Shown piece by piece: positions 48,377 through 57,490 of a DNA stretch of 64,000 bases. The position numbers were made by a program, and so were the translations under genes. The stretch is from contig NZ_MUHF01000003.1 in NCBI RefSeq assembly GCF_002217435.1, forward strand, positions 124,001 to 188,000. The letters are read 5' to 3'. Positions within the stretch are counted from its first letter, which is position 1. Every line of letters begins with the position of its first letter. The DNA comes from Flavobacterium reichenbachii. Lineage in GTDB: Bacteria > Bacteroidota > Bacteroidia > Flavobacteriales > Flavobacteriaceae. A model generated the notes under the pieces. The model worked only from the letters and a program-made list of their open reading frames with translations. It ran no database searches and was not told where the DNA came from.

Positions 48377-49321
48377 CTAAGCTGTTAAAGAAAATGAATG
48401 GTATTCGTCATCTAGGTTCTTGAAATGAAAGCTATTAATTTTTCTAAAGAAATCTCTTTTATTTAATGCGTCTTTTTTTCGACTATTAGATATAGAGATT
48501 ATTATTTTGTTTAAAAATTTTAATTTTGATGCAGAGTAATTAATTGATTCATCTAATTCATCAATCTTAGTAAAGTGAGTCCAAAGAAAATCTTCTAAGC
48601 CAACTGTATATGTAAAACCAAAATCTCCACTAATAATGAAGTTTTTAAAATTTTCTAATTTTTGTTGATGGGAGAAATCTAGATTTCGACCTCTATTCAA
48701 ATAAGGATAAAAGTTGTTGGTCTCAGTATTGCTATGTGGTATACCTCGTAATACTTTTTCAATTTTCTGATTTATTTGACTCTTTAAAAGCTTACTTCTT
48801 AAAATGTCATGCTCAGCAAAAGACTTTAAATTAGCATAGTATTCAAAATCATTGAAGCTTTTTTGGAATTGCAACTTGTCAAATTCAACCCATTTTGACT
48901 GAAAATTATTTTCATGTCGAAAAATAGAAGAATTCCTCCTAAATATTGAATGTTTAGAGTTTCCTAAAAAATAGAATGAAGAACTATATTTTTCTAAATT
49001 TTGTTGAGAACGAACAAAATTTTGAAGGGCAATCATACTTTGTGACATTCCGCCACTATTTAAAGACTTAATGATTTTTAATGGTGTTGAGACAATATCT
49101 TCAGACTTTAAATCAATAGATTTAGCCAAATTTTGATATCGAGAAAATAAATCATTTACTTCCGTAACTCTTGAATTTATTGTTGTGAGTTTATTATAGG
49201 ACTCATTCGATTTGCTAAATTGAGATTCAATCTTAATTATATTAGAGAATTTCTCAGTTGCTCTTAATTGAGCATTAAGTGTAGAAGAGAAATTGAGAAT
49301 ATTTTTTAGAGAATCATTCAT
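48377..49321 (-). CDS. Hypothetical protein, 314 aa
   Basis: Not recognised. The first 110 residues look like amphipathic helices with repeated Ser/Asn-rich heptads (LRATEKFSNIIKIESQFSK), suggesting coiled coil. The middle is basic and aromatic, and the C-terminal 100 residues mix short strands and helices (DFGFTYTVGLEDFLWTHF). No signal peptide or membrane helix is evident. It is the last gene before a hairpin, 146 bp downstream of the RecQ-like gene on the same strand, so it may belong to that operon. Its base composition matches the rest of the island. Confidence 0.6.
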   Translation of the reverse strand: MNDSLKNILNFSSTLNAQLRATEKFSNIIKIESQFSKSNESYNKLTTINSRVTEVNDLFSRYQNLAKSIDLKSEDIVSTPLKIIKSLNSGGMSQSMIALQNFVRSQQNLEKYSSSFYFLGNSKHSIFRRNSSIFRHENNFQSKWVEFDKLQFQKSFNDFEYYANLKSFAEHDILRSKLLKSQINQKIEKVLRGIPHSNTETNNFYPYLNRGRNLDFSHQQKLENFKNFIISGDFGFTYTVGLEDFLWTHFTKIDELDESINYSASKLKFLNKIIISISNSRKKDALNKRDFFRKINSFHFKNLDDEYHSFSLTA

Positions 49322-49467
49322 GTGTGTAAATTTAAGCTAAACTTAAATAATACACAAGTTTATTTTTATTTTTTAGATTAAATTTAACAAAATGTTCCTC
49401 TTAGAAAAAAAACATATAACCTTTAAATAGTAATTTTTGTAAATAAAGCTTGTAATATTTAATGAGA

Positions 49468-51456
49468 TTATGTAGATAATATTTGTTTAATTAACTCGTT
49501 CGTTTGGTTACTGAGAACTGCACTTTCTTTTGTGGTAATAACTTTTTCATAAACCCCAAGGTTTTTAAATATTTCTTTCTTTTCTTGCCAATTCTCATTG
49601 TACTTTTCATTGCCTAGCAAACCTAAATGTTCCCAATACCAAGTTTTACCGTTGTGTCTAATTGTAAAATCGGGCTCCTTCCATTGCCTTGCATTGTAAT
49701 AAAGTTTTTCTTCGTACTGGAATTTAATATTAGAATGAAATAATATGTTTGCTATAATAACTTCTGATTTTGAGCGTACCCAAATTCCACTTTCTGTTTT
49801 ATGAATTTTACCAAGTAAGTGTTTGCTTACACCTAAATAACTACCAATTTCTTGATGCAGGAATTCCGAACTATCAAAATTGTCAAGAAGATAAACGAGG
49901 TAATCTAATAAGTTGTGTTTGTATTCCCTTTTTATTTCTGTTTCAGCACTTATACTATTAATTTGTTCTTCATTTAGTTCTGCTTCAGAAGTACTAATGA
50001 TTAAACATTTGTCAAGAGTTTTACTTAATGTAGCTTCACCTTCAACTAATGCTTTATATGTAATGTTAAAAAATTCCTTACATGATAAGTTTAAATTTTC
50101 CTGCTTTAAAAATAAAGGAATGACCATACCTGTTTTTGAAGAATCTATCATAGATTTTAATTTTGGATTGGTATTAGTCTTAAAAACTTTAAGACCTGTA
50201 AAACCTTTACCTTCAATCGTAATTGCTTTACAACTTAAAAAATAAGGAAGTGCATTTTGCAATTCTTCTTCTACGAAATATTGTAATGTCTTTTTCCCAA
50301 TTTCATTGTTGCTTGCTTTTTTAAATAGGTCTTTTATTTCATTACTTTTTGGAAAAGACTTGTTTATAAAATGTGTTTTACGAACTTGAATGTTTTTGTT
50401 TGAATATAGCATATAAGAAGTTGCACCATTTTGGTCTCTTCCCGCTCTTCCAATTTCCTGATAATATTGTTCAATTGATTCAGGTAACATGAAATGGATG
50501 ACAATACGAATGTTTGGAATATCTATTCCCATTCCAAAAGCATTAGTTGCAAAAACTAAATTTGTTGAACCATCTCTATATTCAGAAATGATTTTTTGTC
50601 TTTCCCCGCTTGTCATATCGCCATGAAATGACAATGCATTAAAGTGCATTTTATTGGCAATGTCACATAAATCTTCAGCTCCGTTTTTGTGATATTTACG
50701 ATATAAGTAAACTAAGGTTTTCTCGTCTTTATGTTCTTCTATTATTTCCCAAAGTCTCTTTAGCTTTTCTTCCTCAGTTAAGAATTTTTCAACTTTTAAA
50801 TCAATGTCAAATCGTAATAAAACATCATCTTTTAGAATTGATTTTTTATCAATTTTTAAATCATTTGTAATATCGATTAGCTCCTTTGGATTGATGGTCG
50901 CGGTTAGTCCTAAGATGTTTGGCCATTGATTAGAGAAAACCGAATTTAAAAATACTGGAATATGTTTATAAAATGGCCTAAAATCAAACCCCCATTGACT
51001 TATACAATGAACTTCATCAATTACCACTAATTTTATTTTGTTTTTTTGTACAGAAATACAGTACTCAAAAAATCCATCAGTAGCCATTCTTTCAGGGCTT
51101 GCAAAGATGAAATCAGGATTAATTTCTCCCTTTGCAAACTTTTTGAGTTGTTTGATTTGTTCTGAAGCTTCCATACCACCATGAATTGCCAAAACGTTGA
51201 GTCCTTGTTTTGTAAGTTTTTCGGCTTGTTCATCAATTAAGGCAATAAGTGGAGAAATGACTAGGCAAGTTCCTTTTAAAGCTTTTGCAGTAACCCAATA
51301 TATTAAAGACTTTCCACCTCCTGTTGGCATTACTGCTAGCGTTGAGCCACTTCTAATAACGTGATTAATTACTTTTTCTTGAAAAGGTTTTAATGGAAAA
51401 TTATCTGCTAATACAGGAAATTCCTTTTTAAAAATTTCAGCCGCGTTAGTAGTCAT
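49468..51456 (-). CDS. RecQ-family DNA helicase with C-terminal PD-(D/E)XK-like nuclease domain
   Basis: A 662-aa superfamily 2 helicase: Walker A PTGGGKS (44-50), DEVH box (147-150), and motif VI QEIGRAGRD (333-341), with the RecQ-type signature CISQWGFDFRP after the DEVH. The RQC and HRDC domains of housekeeping RecQ are not recognisable. Instead the last 100 residues contain KSE (E565), PDF (D596), WEHLG (E609, H610) and a Lys near 626, the spacing of a PD-(D/E)XK restriction-like nuclease. This fusion suggests a DNA-degrading defence effector, not a repair helicase (inference). It overlaps the upstream gene by 11 bp, so the two are translationally coupled. Confidence 0.85.
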   Translation of the reverse strand: MTTNAAEIFKKEFPVLADNFPLKPFQEKVINHVIRSGSTLAVMPTGGGKSLIYWVTAKALKGTCLVISPLIALIDEQAEKLTKQGLNVLAIHGGMEASEQIKQLKKFAKGEINPDFIFASPERMATDGFFEYCISVQKNKIKLVVIDEVHCISQWGFDFRPFYKHIPVFLNSVFSNQWPNILGLTATINPKELIDITNDLKIDKKSILKDDVLLRFDIDLKVEKFLTEEEKLKRLWEIIEEHKDEKTLVYLYRKYHKNGAEDLCDIANKMHFNALSFHGDMTSGERQKIISEYRDGSTNLVFATNAFGMGIDIPNIRIVIHFMLPESIEQYYQEIGRAGRDQNGATSYMLYSNKNIQVRKTHFINKSFPKSNEIKDLFKKASNNEIGKKTLQYFVEEELQNALPYFLSCKAITIEGKGFTGLKVFKTNTNPKLKSMIDSSKTGMVIPLFLKQENLNLSCKEFFNITYKALVEGEATLSKTLDKCLIISTSEAELNEEQINSISAETEIKREYKHNLLDYLVYLLDNFDSSEFLHQEIGSYLGVSKHLLGKIHKTESGIWVRSKSEVIIANILFHSNIKFQYEEKLYYNARQWKEPDFTIRHNGKTWYWEHLGLLGNEKYNENWQEKKEIFKNLGVYEKVITTKESAVLSNQTNELIKQILST

Positions 51457-51946
51457 AATGATAATTTTGTGAATTTTGTTTTAAAAGATTTATTTCATTT
51501 TGGTGGCTTCTTGAAATAAATGACAGAAACCCGTCCACAGCTACAAATCGATATTCAATTGATAGAATGACACCATTTTTTGCATAAAGTTCTTTCAACT
51601 TATTAAAAATCCTTAAAGCGTAAAAAGCAAAAATTCCATAAGGATAAAAATAATTTTGCTGTGTGGTTCCTTCATTTGAATTAATCATTAAGAATTGAGA
51701 TTCTTCTTTGCAATCAAATTTTTTTTTATTGCTTAAATAATATAATGCCCAAACTGCTTCACGGCTTCTACTGGGATACATTTCAGGGAATAGCTTAAAA
51801 ATAAAATGACTTTTTATACCACCTCCGATAACGCCATAAGCAGTATAAGTTTCTTTATCCAAGTCATAATAGTCTAAGTCATCACATTTGTTTATTTGCT
51901 CAAATTTCTTTCCATCATATCGCTCATTTTTCCATTGATTAGCCAA
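51446..51946 (-). CDS. Partner protein upstream of the RecQ-nuclease (unknown function; start uncertain)
   Basis: Not recognised. The conservative start is a TTG at 51946 (166 aa). However, the same frame is open to 52087, adding up to 47 codons of protein-like sequence (IPIIRKTLKNKQAKELDKF, then EAFNNAQPGHLFEV) without an ATG or GTG, so the true protein is probably longer. It may start at a rare ATT codon or be joined to the upstream 114-aa gene by a frameshift. The visible part is rich in aromatics (NYFYPYGIFAFYALRIF). It overlaps the helicase start by 11 bp and is surely in the same operon. Confidence 0.6.
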   Translation of the reverse strand: MANQWKNERYDGKKFEQINKCDDLDYYDLDKETYTAYGVIGGGIKSHFIFKLFPEMYPSRSREAVWALYYLSNKKKFDCKEESQFLMINSNEGTTQQNYFYPYGIFAFYALRIFNKLKELYAKNGVILSIEYRFVAVDGFLSFISRSHQNEINLLKQNSQNYHYDY

Positions 51947-52074
51947 TTTTATGATGTTTGAAGTTACTTCAAATAAATGCCCTGGTTGCGCATTGTTGAA
52001 AGCTTCACGAAATTTATCAAGCTCTTTTGCTTGCTTATTTTTAAGTGTCTTACGAATAATTGGAATTTGATTTT

Positions 52075-52419
52075 TTAAACTGTGTTTTTAAAAGAATTTA
52101 CGTCATATTTATATTCTTCGAGAGATTCTAAGTCAAGAATTTCTTTATAGGACTCTCTTTCTTTTTCAAATTCAGCAATTGTCTCACTCAACAATCTTTC
52201 AAGTACTTTTTTTATATCTTTTTCTTTCTTTTTTGGTTTTGATGTTGAGCCGAATTTTTCAGCAAGTTTTTCAGCTAAATTTCCTTGAATAGAATGTCCA
52301 CCTTCTGTGTCCACATACTGTTGAAAATATTTTGGAATATTTTGTTTAATTTCTTCCCAAACGTTGTCAATATGTTCTTGTTCATAGCAAATTTGTTCAA
52401 TAGCGTTCGGATAATACAT
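52075..52419 (-). CDS. Hypothetical charged protein, 114 aa
   Basis: Not recognised. A soluble, highly charged, mostly helical protein (KPKKKEKDIKKVLERLLSET, then AEFEKERESYKE). It starts with MYYPNAIEQICYEQEHIDNV and ends inside the open frame of the downstream gene, 13 bp of overlap with its longest possible version. One possibility is that this gene and the next were a single longer gene separated by a frameshift. It leads the putative three-gene RecQ-nuclease operon. Confidence 0.6.
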   Translation of the reverse strand: MYYPNAIEQICYEQEHIDNVWEEIKQNIPKYFQQYVDTEGGHSIQGNLAEKLAEKFGSTSKPKKKEKDIKKVLERLLSETIAEFEKERESYKEILDLESLEEYKYDVNSFKNTV

Positions 52420-52489
52420 ATTTATTTTTACTATTTAGTGATTAATGATAGTATTCTCTAGCATAAGTTTTTTTAAAATACTAATCGAT

Positions 52490-52930
52490 TTATGAAAACA
52501 GATGTATAATTAAAAGTATGATTGAACATATTACACCTGAAATGAAAGAGAGTCGAGATTTTTTTTTTGCATCCAATTGTTTGTCATTAAATTTCTTTTT
52601 TAATTCTATGTTTTCCTCTCTTTTGTCTTGTTTCGTAGAGTCATTAATATTTGCTAAGAAATAATTTTTGCTCGAATCACTTTGCATTCCTGAAATTATA
52701 AAATAAATTGTTAGTCCAAAACAAATGATAGAAATTATTATACAAACTTTTATAAAAATGTTTAAATGCTTTTCATTAAAAGCTAGAATAAAGAATGCGC
52801 CTATAATACCCGTCGATAATGATAAGAGTTGTCGATTTAAATCTCTAGAAATATTTCCCGCTTTTTCATGAAACTTTTCCGATAACTCGTCTGAATTTTT
52901 TTCTTCAATATATTTTGCATTCTCTTCCAT
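52490..52930 (-). CDS. Three-helix membrane protein next to the CHAT protease
   Basis: A 146-aa protein with a soluble N-terminal 34 residues, two hydrophobic helices at about 35-51 and 59-80, a charged cytoplasmic or periplasmic loop of roughly 45 residues (KQDKREENIELKKKF), and a third helix at 127-145. No enzyme motif. It is encoded 38 bp downstream of the CHAT protease on the same strand. Bacterial caspase-like proteases are often paired with membrane-damaging effectors that they activate by cleavage, and this protein, with a cleavable-looking central loop, fits that role; this is inference only. Confidence 0.7.
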   Translation of the reverse strand: MEENAKYIEEKNSDELSEKFHEKAGNISRDLNRQLLSLSTGIIGAFFILAFNEKHLNIFIKVCIIISIICFGLTIYFIISGMQSDSSKNYFLANINDSTKQDKREENIELKKKFNDKQLDAKKKSRLSFISGVICSIILLIIHLFS

Positions 52931-52968
52931 ATAGATTTGTTTAGCTATTGATTTTTCTAATTTAGTAA

Positions 52969-54843
52969 TTATCGATTTATTACTTTGCCTTCATCGATAA
53001 TAGCTGTAACCTCTTTGATAAAATATCTTGCTAATTGATATTCATTCCATTCAATTAATTCTATAATATTTTTTTGAATTGATGGTTTGGTTGTTGTATT
53101 TAATTTATCAACCCAAATATTTATTGATTGCAGTAATTTTAAAGCTACGTCCTTTTTACTTTCTTCATTTGATGTACCAGCCTTTATTGAAGTAAAATGT
53201 AGTCCCCATATAAAATATATGTTTTCATCGTTTGTTCCTACTGTATTAATTAAAGCACTTTGCAATGCGCCTAAAATTGTACCATTGAATAAATCACTAT
53301 AAAATGATTCAGCGGTTCTTTTTGCAATATTGTTATTTATACCCCACAAAGTTCCAATATATGCTCTTGCGCCTACTTCAATAAATTTATGAGAAATATC
53401 AGAATATGACCAGCAAGTGTTATTGAAGATGATGGGGGATTGAGAGCCAGCTAATAAATTAAACATTGCTTGATAACTAAAATCAAAGCATTTTATGGCA
53501 CAAGAATTAGGAACTTTACTCTTTGGTATTCTATTTTTGTTTTTGTTTTTGCGTAATTCATTTAGCATATCTGAAAATACATGATGTGGAAAGTTTGCTT
53601 CTTTTAATTCTTTACTTTTCCAATGATAACCATCAAACTTTCGCCATATCATTTTAGTAGTTACGGGAATTAATTTCTTACCACGGGAAGGAGCGAAACT
53701 TACAATTTCATCATATTCAACTATATGTGAATTACCATTACTGTCAATGAATTTTTCTGTTATAGAATATCCATTAATTTCGCCTCCATGACTACAAATA
53801 TGTAAAAAATCAAAAGGATATTCTTTTACATGATTATCTATATTATATACAGTGGCATCTTTTCCTATAAGTTCTTTTACATAGTAGTTGTTTTCTGAAA
53901 ATTTAGAAATTACATAATCCGTTTCCTCATCGTTAAATTCTAAAGGAGAGAAAACTATTGCGGATTTAATTTCGTAATTATTTTGAAAGTATAAGTTATT
54001 AAAAATAAAGAAATCAGGGTTCAGATATAAATGGACATGTGTAAATGGAATAATATTTTTTAGTATTAATGAGTAAGGTGCTCCAATAGTAAAAAAAGTT
54101 GCATATCTATAATTGAGAAAATTTATACTTTCAACATTGGGATAAATATTAGCGCTTAAATCATTAAAAGAATTAGCATCTCCATCCTGCCATTTTTCTA
54201 TTAATTCATAAATTTCTCTTTCATTTAATGTAACGGGGTCAATTATTTTTAGTGTCGCATTAATTGAAATTGCATAATTAACCGCAATAATTGTTGATAC
54301 ATAATTGATTTTTTCGATTATTATTATGCCGTCTTTATTATCATTAATTTCAATTTTTTCTGCCGTTTCATCTATCTTTAATAGTAGGTTGTTTTCTGAA
54401 GCGTAATACAAACCAGCATATATATCATTAGAAGAACAATTTAAGTATTCTGTTTTGTTGGAAGCATATCTTAGATATATTTCTACATCATGAATATCTT
54501 TAATTTCGACGATAGTATATTCTTCTAAAAATGTTAAATATGACTTTTGTGCTTCAGATAAATCTATTAACAAAAGAAGATTACATCCTCCAATTCTTTT
54601 GAGTGTGTTTTTTATTTTTATATTTAATTCAGTAGCTCTAACTCGGGATAATTGGTGCTCATCTATTTCTTCATCAATCTTATCCGCTTCGTTGTTTGCT
54701 GATGTAACAGATGAAAACTCAAACATTGGTAAATATTTTCCAAATTTTGACACAAAGCTTGAAACTAGTGCAGAAAGAATTGGATTATCATAGTTTGCAA
54801 TACAAAAAAACTCATTATCTATTTCTGGTATTTTTTCTTCCAT
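52969..54843 (-). CDS. CHAT-domain (caspase-like) cysteine protease
   Basis: A 624-aa protein. The C-terminal half is a CHAT domain: the catalytic His H352 in FLHICSHGGEI and catalytic Cys C477 in IIFNNTCWSYSD, followed by the family hallmark GARAYIGTLWGINNNIAKR and FYSDLFNGTILGAL. Both catalytic residues are present, so it should be active. The first 300 residues are unlike any domain I recognise and could be a sensor. No membrane helix is evident. It heads a run of minus-strand genes, with the small membrane protein next. CHAT proteases act in bacterial immunity, for example with gasdermins or type III CRISPR; no such partner is seen here. Confidence 0.82.
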   Translation of the reverse strand: MEEKIPEIDNEFFCIANYDNPILSALVSSFVSKFGKYLPMFEFSSVTSANNEADKIDEEIDEHQLSRVRATELNIKIKNTLKRIGGCNLLLLIDLSEAQKSYLTFLEEYTIVEIKDIHDVEIYLRYASNKTEYLNCSSNDIYAGLYYASENNLLLKIDETAEKIEINDNKDGIIIIEKINYVSTIIAVNYAISINATLKIIDPVTLNEREIYELIEKWQDGDANSFNDLSANIYPNVESINFLNYRYATFFTIGAPYSLILKNIIPFTHVHLYLNPDFFIFNNLYFQNNYEIKSAIVFSPLEFNDEETDYVISKFSENNYYVKELIGKDATVYNIDNHVKEYPFDFLHICSHGGEINGYSITEKFIDSNGNSHIVEYDEIVSFAPSRGKKLIPVTTKMIWRKFDGYHWKSKELKEANFPHHVFSDMLNELRKNKNKNRIPKSKVPNSCAIKCFDFSYQAMFNLLAGSQSPIIFNNTCWSYSDISHKFIEVGARAYIGTLWGINNNIAKRTAESFYSDLFNGTILGALQSALINTVGTNDENIYFIWGLHFTSIKAGTSNEESKKDVALKLLQSINIWVDKLNTTTKPSIQKNIIELIEWNEYQLARYFIKEVTAIIDEGKVINR

Positions 54844-54873
54844 ATCATTGGTAGTTATTAGCTTGCATATAAA

Positions 54874-55047
54874 TTATTTTATTTTTTTTAGTGAAATACA
54901 GTCATCTGATAAGGTATTTTTTTGCATATGATTGTGGTAAACTTCTGCAAACTTATAAAGTACATTTCTTATCATGAGTATTTCTTCATCAGTATAAAAA
55001 ATTCCGTTCTTGTTTAATTTCTTTTTGCATTTTGTAAGTGATAGCAT
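54874..55047 (-). CDS. Small conserved-looking protein, 57 aa
   Basis: A short ORF, MLSLTKCKKKLNKNG followed by FYTDEEILMIRNVLYKFAEV and a polar tail. The core pattern YTDEEI..IR..LY..AE resembles tiny proteins I know from Bacteroidota mobile elements, but no function is known to me. A second, frameshifted copy lies at 56573-56762, and the conserved reading frame between the two copies supports real coding. It sits between the AlbA_2 gene and the CHAT gene on the same strand. Confidence 0.6.
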   Translation of the reverse strand: MLSLTKCKKKLNKNGIFYTDEEILMIRNVLYKFAEVYHNHMQKNTLSDDCISLKKIK

Positions 55048-55108
55048 TTTAAAAATATATTTGATTAATAAAGCTCCAATCTCTTTAAGTGGATGTTACC
55101 GCATTGAA

Positions 55109-56263
55109 TTATTTTGTTTTCTTTTTTGATTTAGTCTGTAATAATTTTCCAAAAATATTAATATGATTATTTATTTCATTGATTGCTTTAACTATTGGTT
55201 GAACAGCATTTTCAGAAAACACAACTTTATGCGTTTTGTCTAGTATTTCCACCCAAATAAATTGATTAAATGTCTTGTTTATTTTTGTTTCGTCTGGATT
55301 TTCGATTGGTAATTTTTCATCATTAATCCATTTTAGATGTTTAAAGACAAATTTTAACTGATTTGATGTGAAATTATAGTTACAATGATGTTTTATTTTT
55401 TCTAAAAGACTCGAAAAATAAATAAAATCCCTAGGTGTTTTGCTTTTCAATTCTCCAACTATTTTATAAATTGGTTTGCCTTCATCATTTGATATTTTTC
55501 CAATATCTCCAGCCGAAATTGCGTTTAATATAATATTAAAAACTCCGTTCTCTGTTTGGTCAATATCTATTTCACTGCTAGAAAGTAAATTATCTTTTGA
55601 GTTGTAGCCATATACAGTATTGTTTTTTGGATTTAATATCAGAACTTCTCTGGGATTGATGTCAAAAATTTCGGGTAATAATTTTGACCAAATTTCCATA
55701 AACTCTTTGTTTTTTTCATTAGCTTTTACTTGAATGAAACGATTGAAATCTTGAGTCGTTGAATTGGCAGTTTCGTTTTTACCTGAAACACGATAAATAA
55801 TTTCGCCTTTCTTTATATTATAATCAGGGAAATCATTTATGGGGATTATTATTTGATTTTGTTTTTCAATTAGTATATAAAAAAATTTTCTAGTACCAGA
55901 TTGAAAGTGTTGTAAATCTAAATCAACACCAACTTTTGCTATTTTATCGAATTTTTGAGAGATTTTATTTAAATCAATTTTATTTAGTAAATCAAAATTT
56001 TTAATATCTAAACCAGTATCTTCAAGCTCTCCTGTGGACTTTTCTTCTTTTATTCCAATTAAAAGAATTCCCCCATTTGAATTTGAAAAAGATAGAATGT
56101 CTTTAGTAAAATTTCGCATGAAAATTTCAACTGGGTCAGTTTGACCATAAAAATTTAATTCAAGTTTGTAATCATATAAATTATTTTCTTTTGGAAACTT
56201 CCCGTGGTCTTTTAGATTATCTATAGTTATTGAAACCTGTTCTTTTAATAATTTTAAATTCAT
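55109..56263 (-). CDS. Schlafen-type AlbA_2 domain protein
   Basis: A 384-aa protein. The N-terminal 180 residues carry an AlbA_2/Schlafen-like domain: YDYKLELNF near residue 30 and the diagnostic DILSFSNSNGGILLIGI near 55-72, then KKGEIIYRVSG. The C-terminal half is unrecognised. Such proteins bind nucleic acid or nucleotides and are common in phage-defence islands, sometimes as nucleases. It is transcribed in the same direction as the CHAT gene, 61 bp upstream of the small 57-aa gene. Confidence 0.78.
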   Translation of the reverse strand: MNLKLLKEQVSITIDNLKDHGKFPKENNLYDYKLELNFYGQTDPVEIFMRNFTKDILSFSNSNGGILLIGIKEEKSTGELEDTGLDIKNFDLLNKIDLNKISQKFDKIAKVGVDLDLQHFQSGTRKFFYILIEKQNQIIIPINDFPDYNIKKGEIIYRVSGKNETANSTTQDFNRFIQVKANEKNKEFMEIWSKLLPEIFDINPREVLILNPKNNTVYGYNSKDNLLSSSEIDIDQTENGVFNIILNAISAGDIGKISNDEGKPIYKIVGELKSKTPRDFIYFSSLLEKIKHHCNYNFTSNQLKFVFKHLKWINDEKLPIENPDETKINKTFNQFIWVEILDKTHKVVFSENAVQPIVKAINEINNHINIFGKLLQTKSKKKTK

Positions 56264-56572
56264 AGTTTTTTATTATTTAGATTAGGTTTCTTAATGATTC
56301 AATTTCTTGTTAGGCTCCGTCGCTCATATTGTTTGAGAGCTAACTAATCCTTTGTTTCATTAGATTGATAAAAACAAATATATGTATAATCAAATTTGAT
56401 TTTTAATTTCATGTAAAAACACGTATTTATACCTGTTAGTAATTGTTGATTACAATTTCATGTTGCTAAAAAACAAATATCATTTTTTAATTCATAATTA
56501 GATTACGGAAAACCATATTTTCTAAAATACGGAAGAAGTTAGAATTTAAAAAGAAGATTTTAATCTCAGCAT
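56264..56572. other. 309-bp non-coding stretch upstream of the AlbA_2 gene
   Basis: No gene is seen. A TATATTTG element on the minus strand at 56375-56382 may be the promoter of the AlbA_2 gene. The stretch ends at the broken copy of the small gene. Confidence 0.5.
56375..56382 (-). promoter_or_regulatory. Candidate -7 promoter element for the AlbA_2 gene
   Basis: TATATTTG on the minus strand matches TAnnTTTG, about 110 bp before the AlbA_2 start. No convincing -33 element at the usual distance. Confidence 0.35.
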
Positions 56573-56762
56573 CTATGGATTTATATTAATGACAATTGTT
56601 TTATTTGGGGAAAGAGAGTCATTAGAAGAAGTGTCCTTATACATATGGTTATGGTACACTTCAGCAAACTTATAGAGTATATCTCTTGTCATAAGAATTT
56701 CTTCATCAGTGTAAAAAATCCATTTTTATTTAAAATTTTCTTGCATTAGTGATTGATAGCAT
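56573..56762 (-). pseudogene. Frameshifted second copy of the 57-aa small gene
   Basis: The sequence parallels 54874-55047: MLSIT, then after a one-base deletion CKKILNKNG, then after another one-base deletion IFYTDEEILMTRDILYKFAEV and YHNHMYKDTSS. Two single-base deletions relative to the intact copy destroy the frame, and the tail is different and longer. It shows that this region was duplicated around the AlbA_2 gene. Confidence 0.75.
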
Positions 56763-56875
56763 TGAACAGATTTAATTATAGTTAGATTAGGTATAATTAA
56801 ATTTTTTATGGTTAATTGATGGAAATTATTTTTTATGGAAGAGATGTATACTACTATTTTTTTAGAAGCTAAGAG

Positions 56876-57490
56876 TTACGTATAATTAGACTTTGAATAA
56901 ATTATTTTTTTAATTTCATCTTCACTTAAGTCATAACTATCCGTAAAGCTAATTTCTCGTAATTCTAAAGCTCTATCTTTCATATATCGGAAGTATTCAC
57001 TAAAACTACCAACCTTTAATGTTATGATAACTATTTGAGTATTATTTTCAAGTTCGTGCCTTATATCATCCACGTAGAAGTAATTAATTGGGATTAAAGC
57101 ACTAACAAAAGGTAAGCTTATACTATCGCCAATTCTTGGTAAATGGGTTAGATAATCAACAGTAAATTGGCAACTATAGTCAAAATAACTTATATAAAAG
57201 TGATACAAAAATTTTTTAAAGCTTAAATTTAATTTACGTTCATAAGTAAAAATCTCACTATGCATTTTTAATAAAAGCTTCCTTAAAATGTGTAATTTCA
57301 ATCCTGTAGCTACTTCAGCATCTTTTAATTTTGGGTATTGAATATTTAAATCTTCATTTAGATAGTCTTCAGCTAATATAAATTCAATTATGGATTGATA
57401 TTTTTTTTTGTCTTTAAAAAGTTCTTTTAATTGGTCGCCTATATAAATGAAATCAATGATTATTTGTTTAATAGATACTTTCGGATTCAT
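56876..57490 (-). CDS. Hypothetical protein, 204 aa
   Basis: Not recognised. A soluble, mostly helical N-terminal 110 residues rich in Lys/Leu and aromatic residues, followed by a stretch with strand-like character (RIGDSISLPFVSALIPINYF, then TQIVIITLKVGSF). No signal peptide or clear membrane helix. The start at 57490 has no competitor. It lies divergent from the 111-aa gene. Function is not inferable from sequence. Confidence 0.6.
   Translation of the reverse strand: MNPKVSIKQIIIDFIYIGDQLKELFKDKKKYQSIIEFILAEDYLNEDLNIQYPKLKDAEVATGLKLHILRKLLLKMHSEIFTYERKLNLSFKKFLYHFYISYFDYSCQFTVDYLTHLPRIGDSISLPFVSALIPINYFYVDDIRHELENNTQIVIITLKVGSFSEYFRYMKDRALELREISFTDSYDLSEDEIKKIIYSKSNYT

Noticed and set aside
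49468..51456. Housekeeping recQ
   Set aside because: The C-terminal RQC/HRDC domains are not recognisable; a nuclease-like end and defence-type neighbours argue for a different protein.
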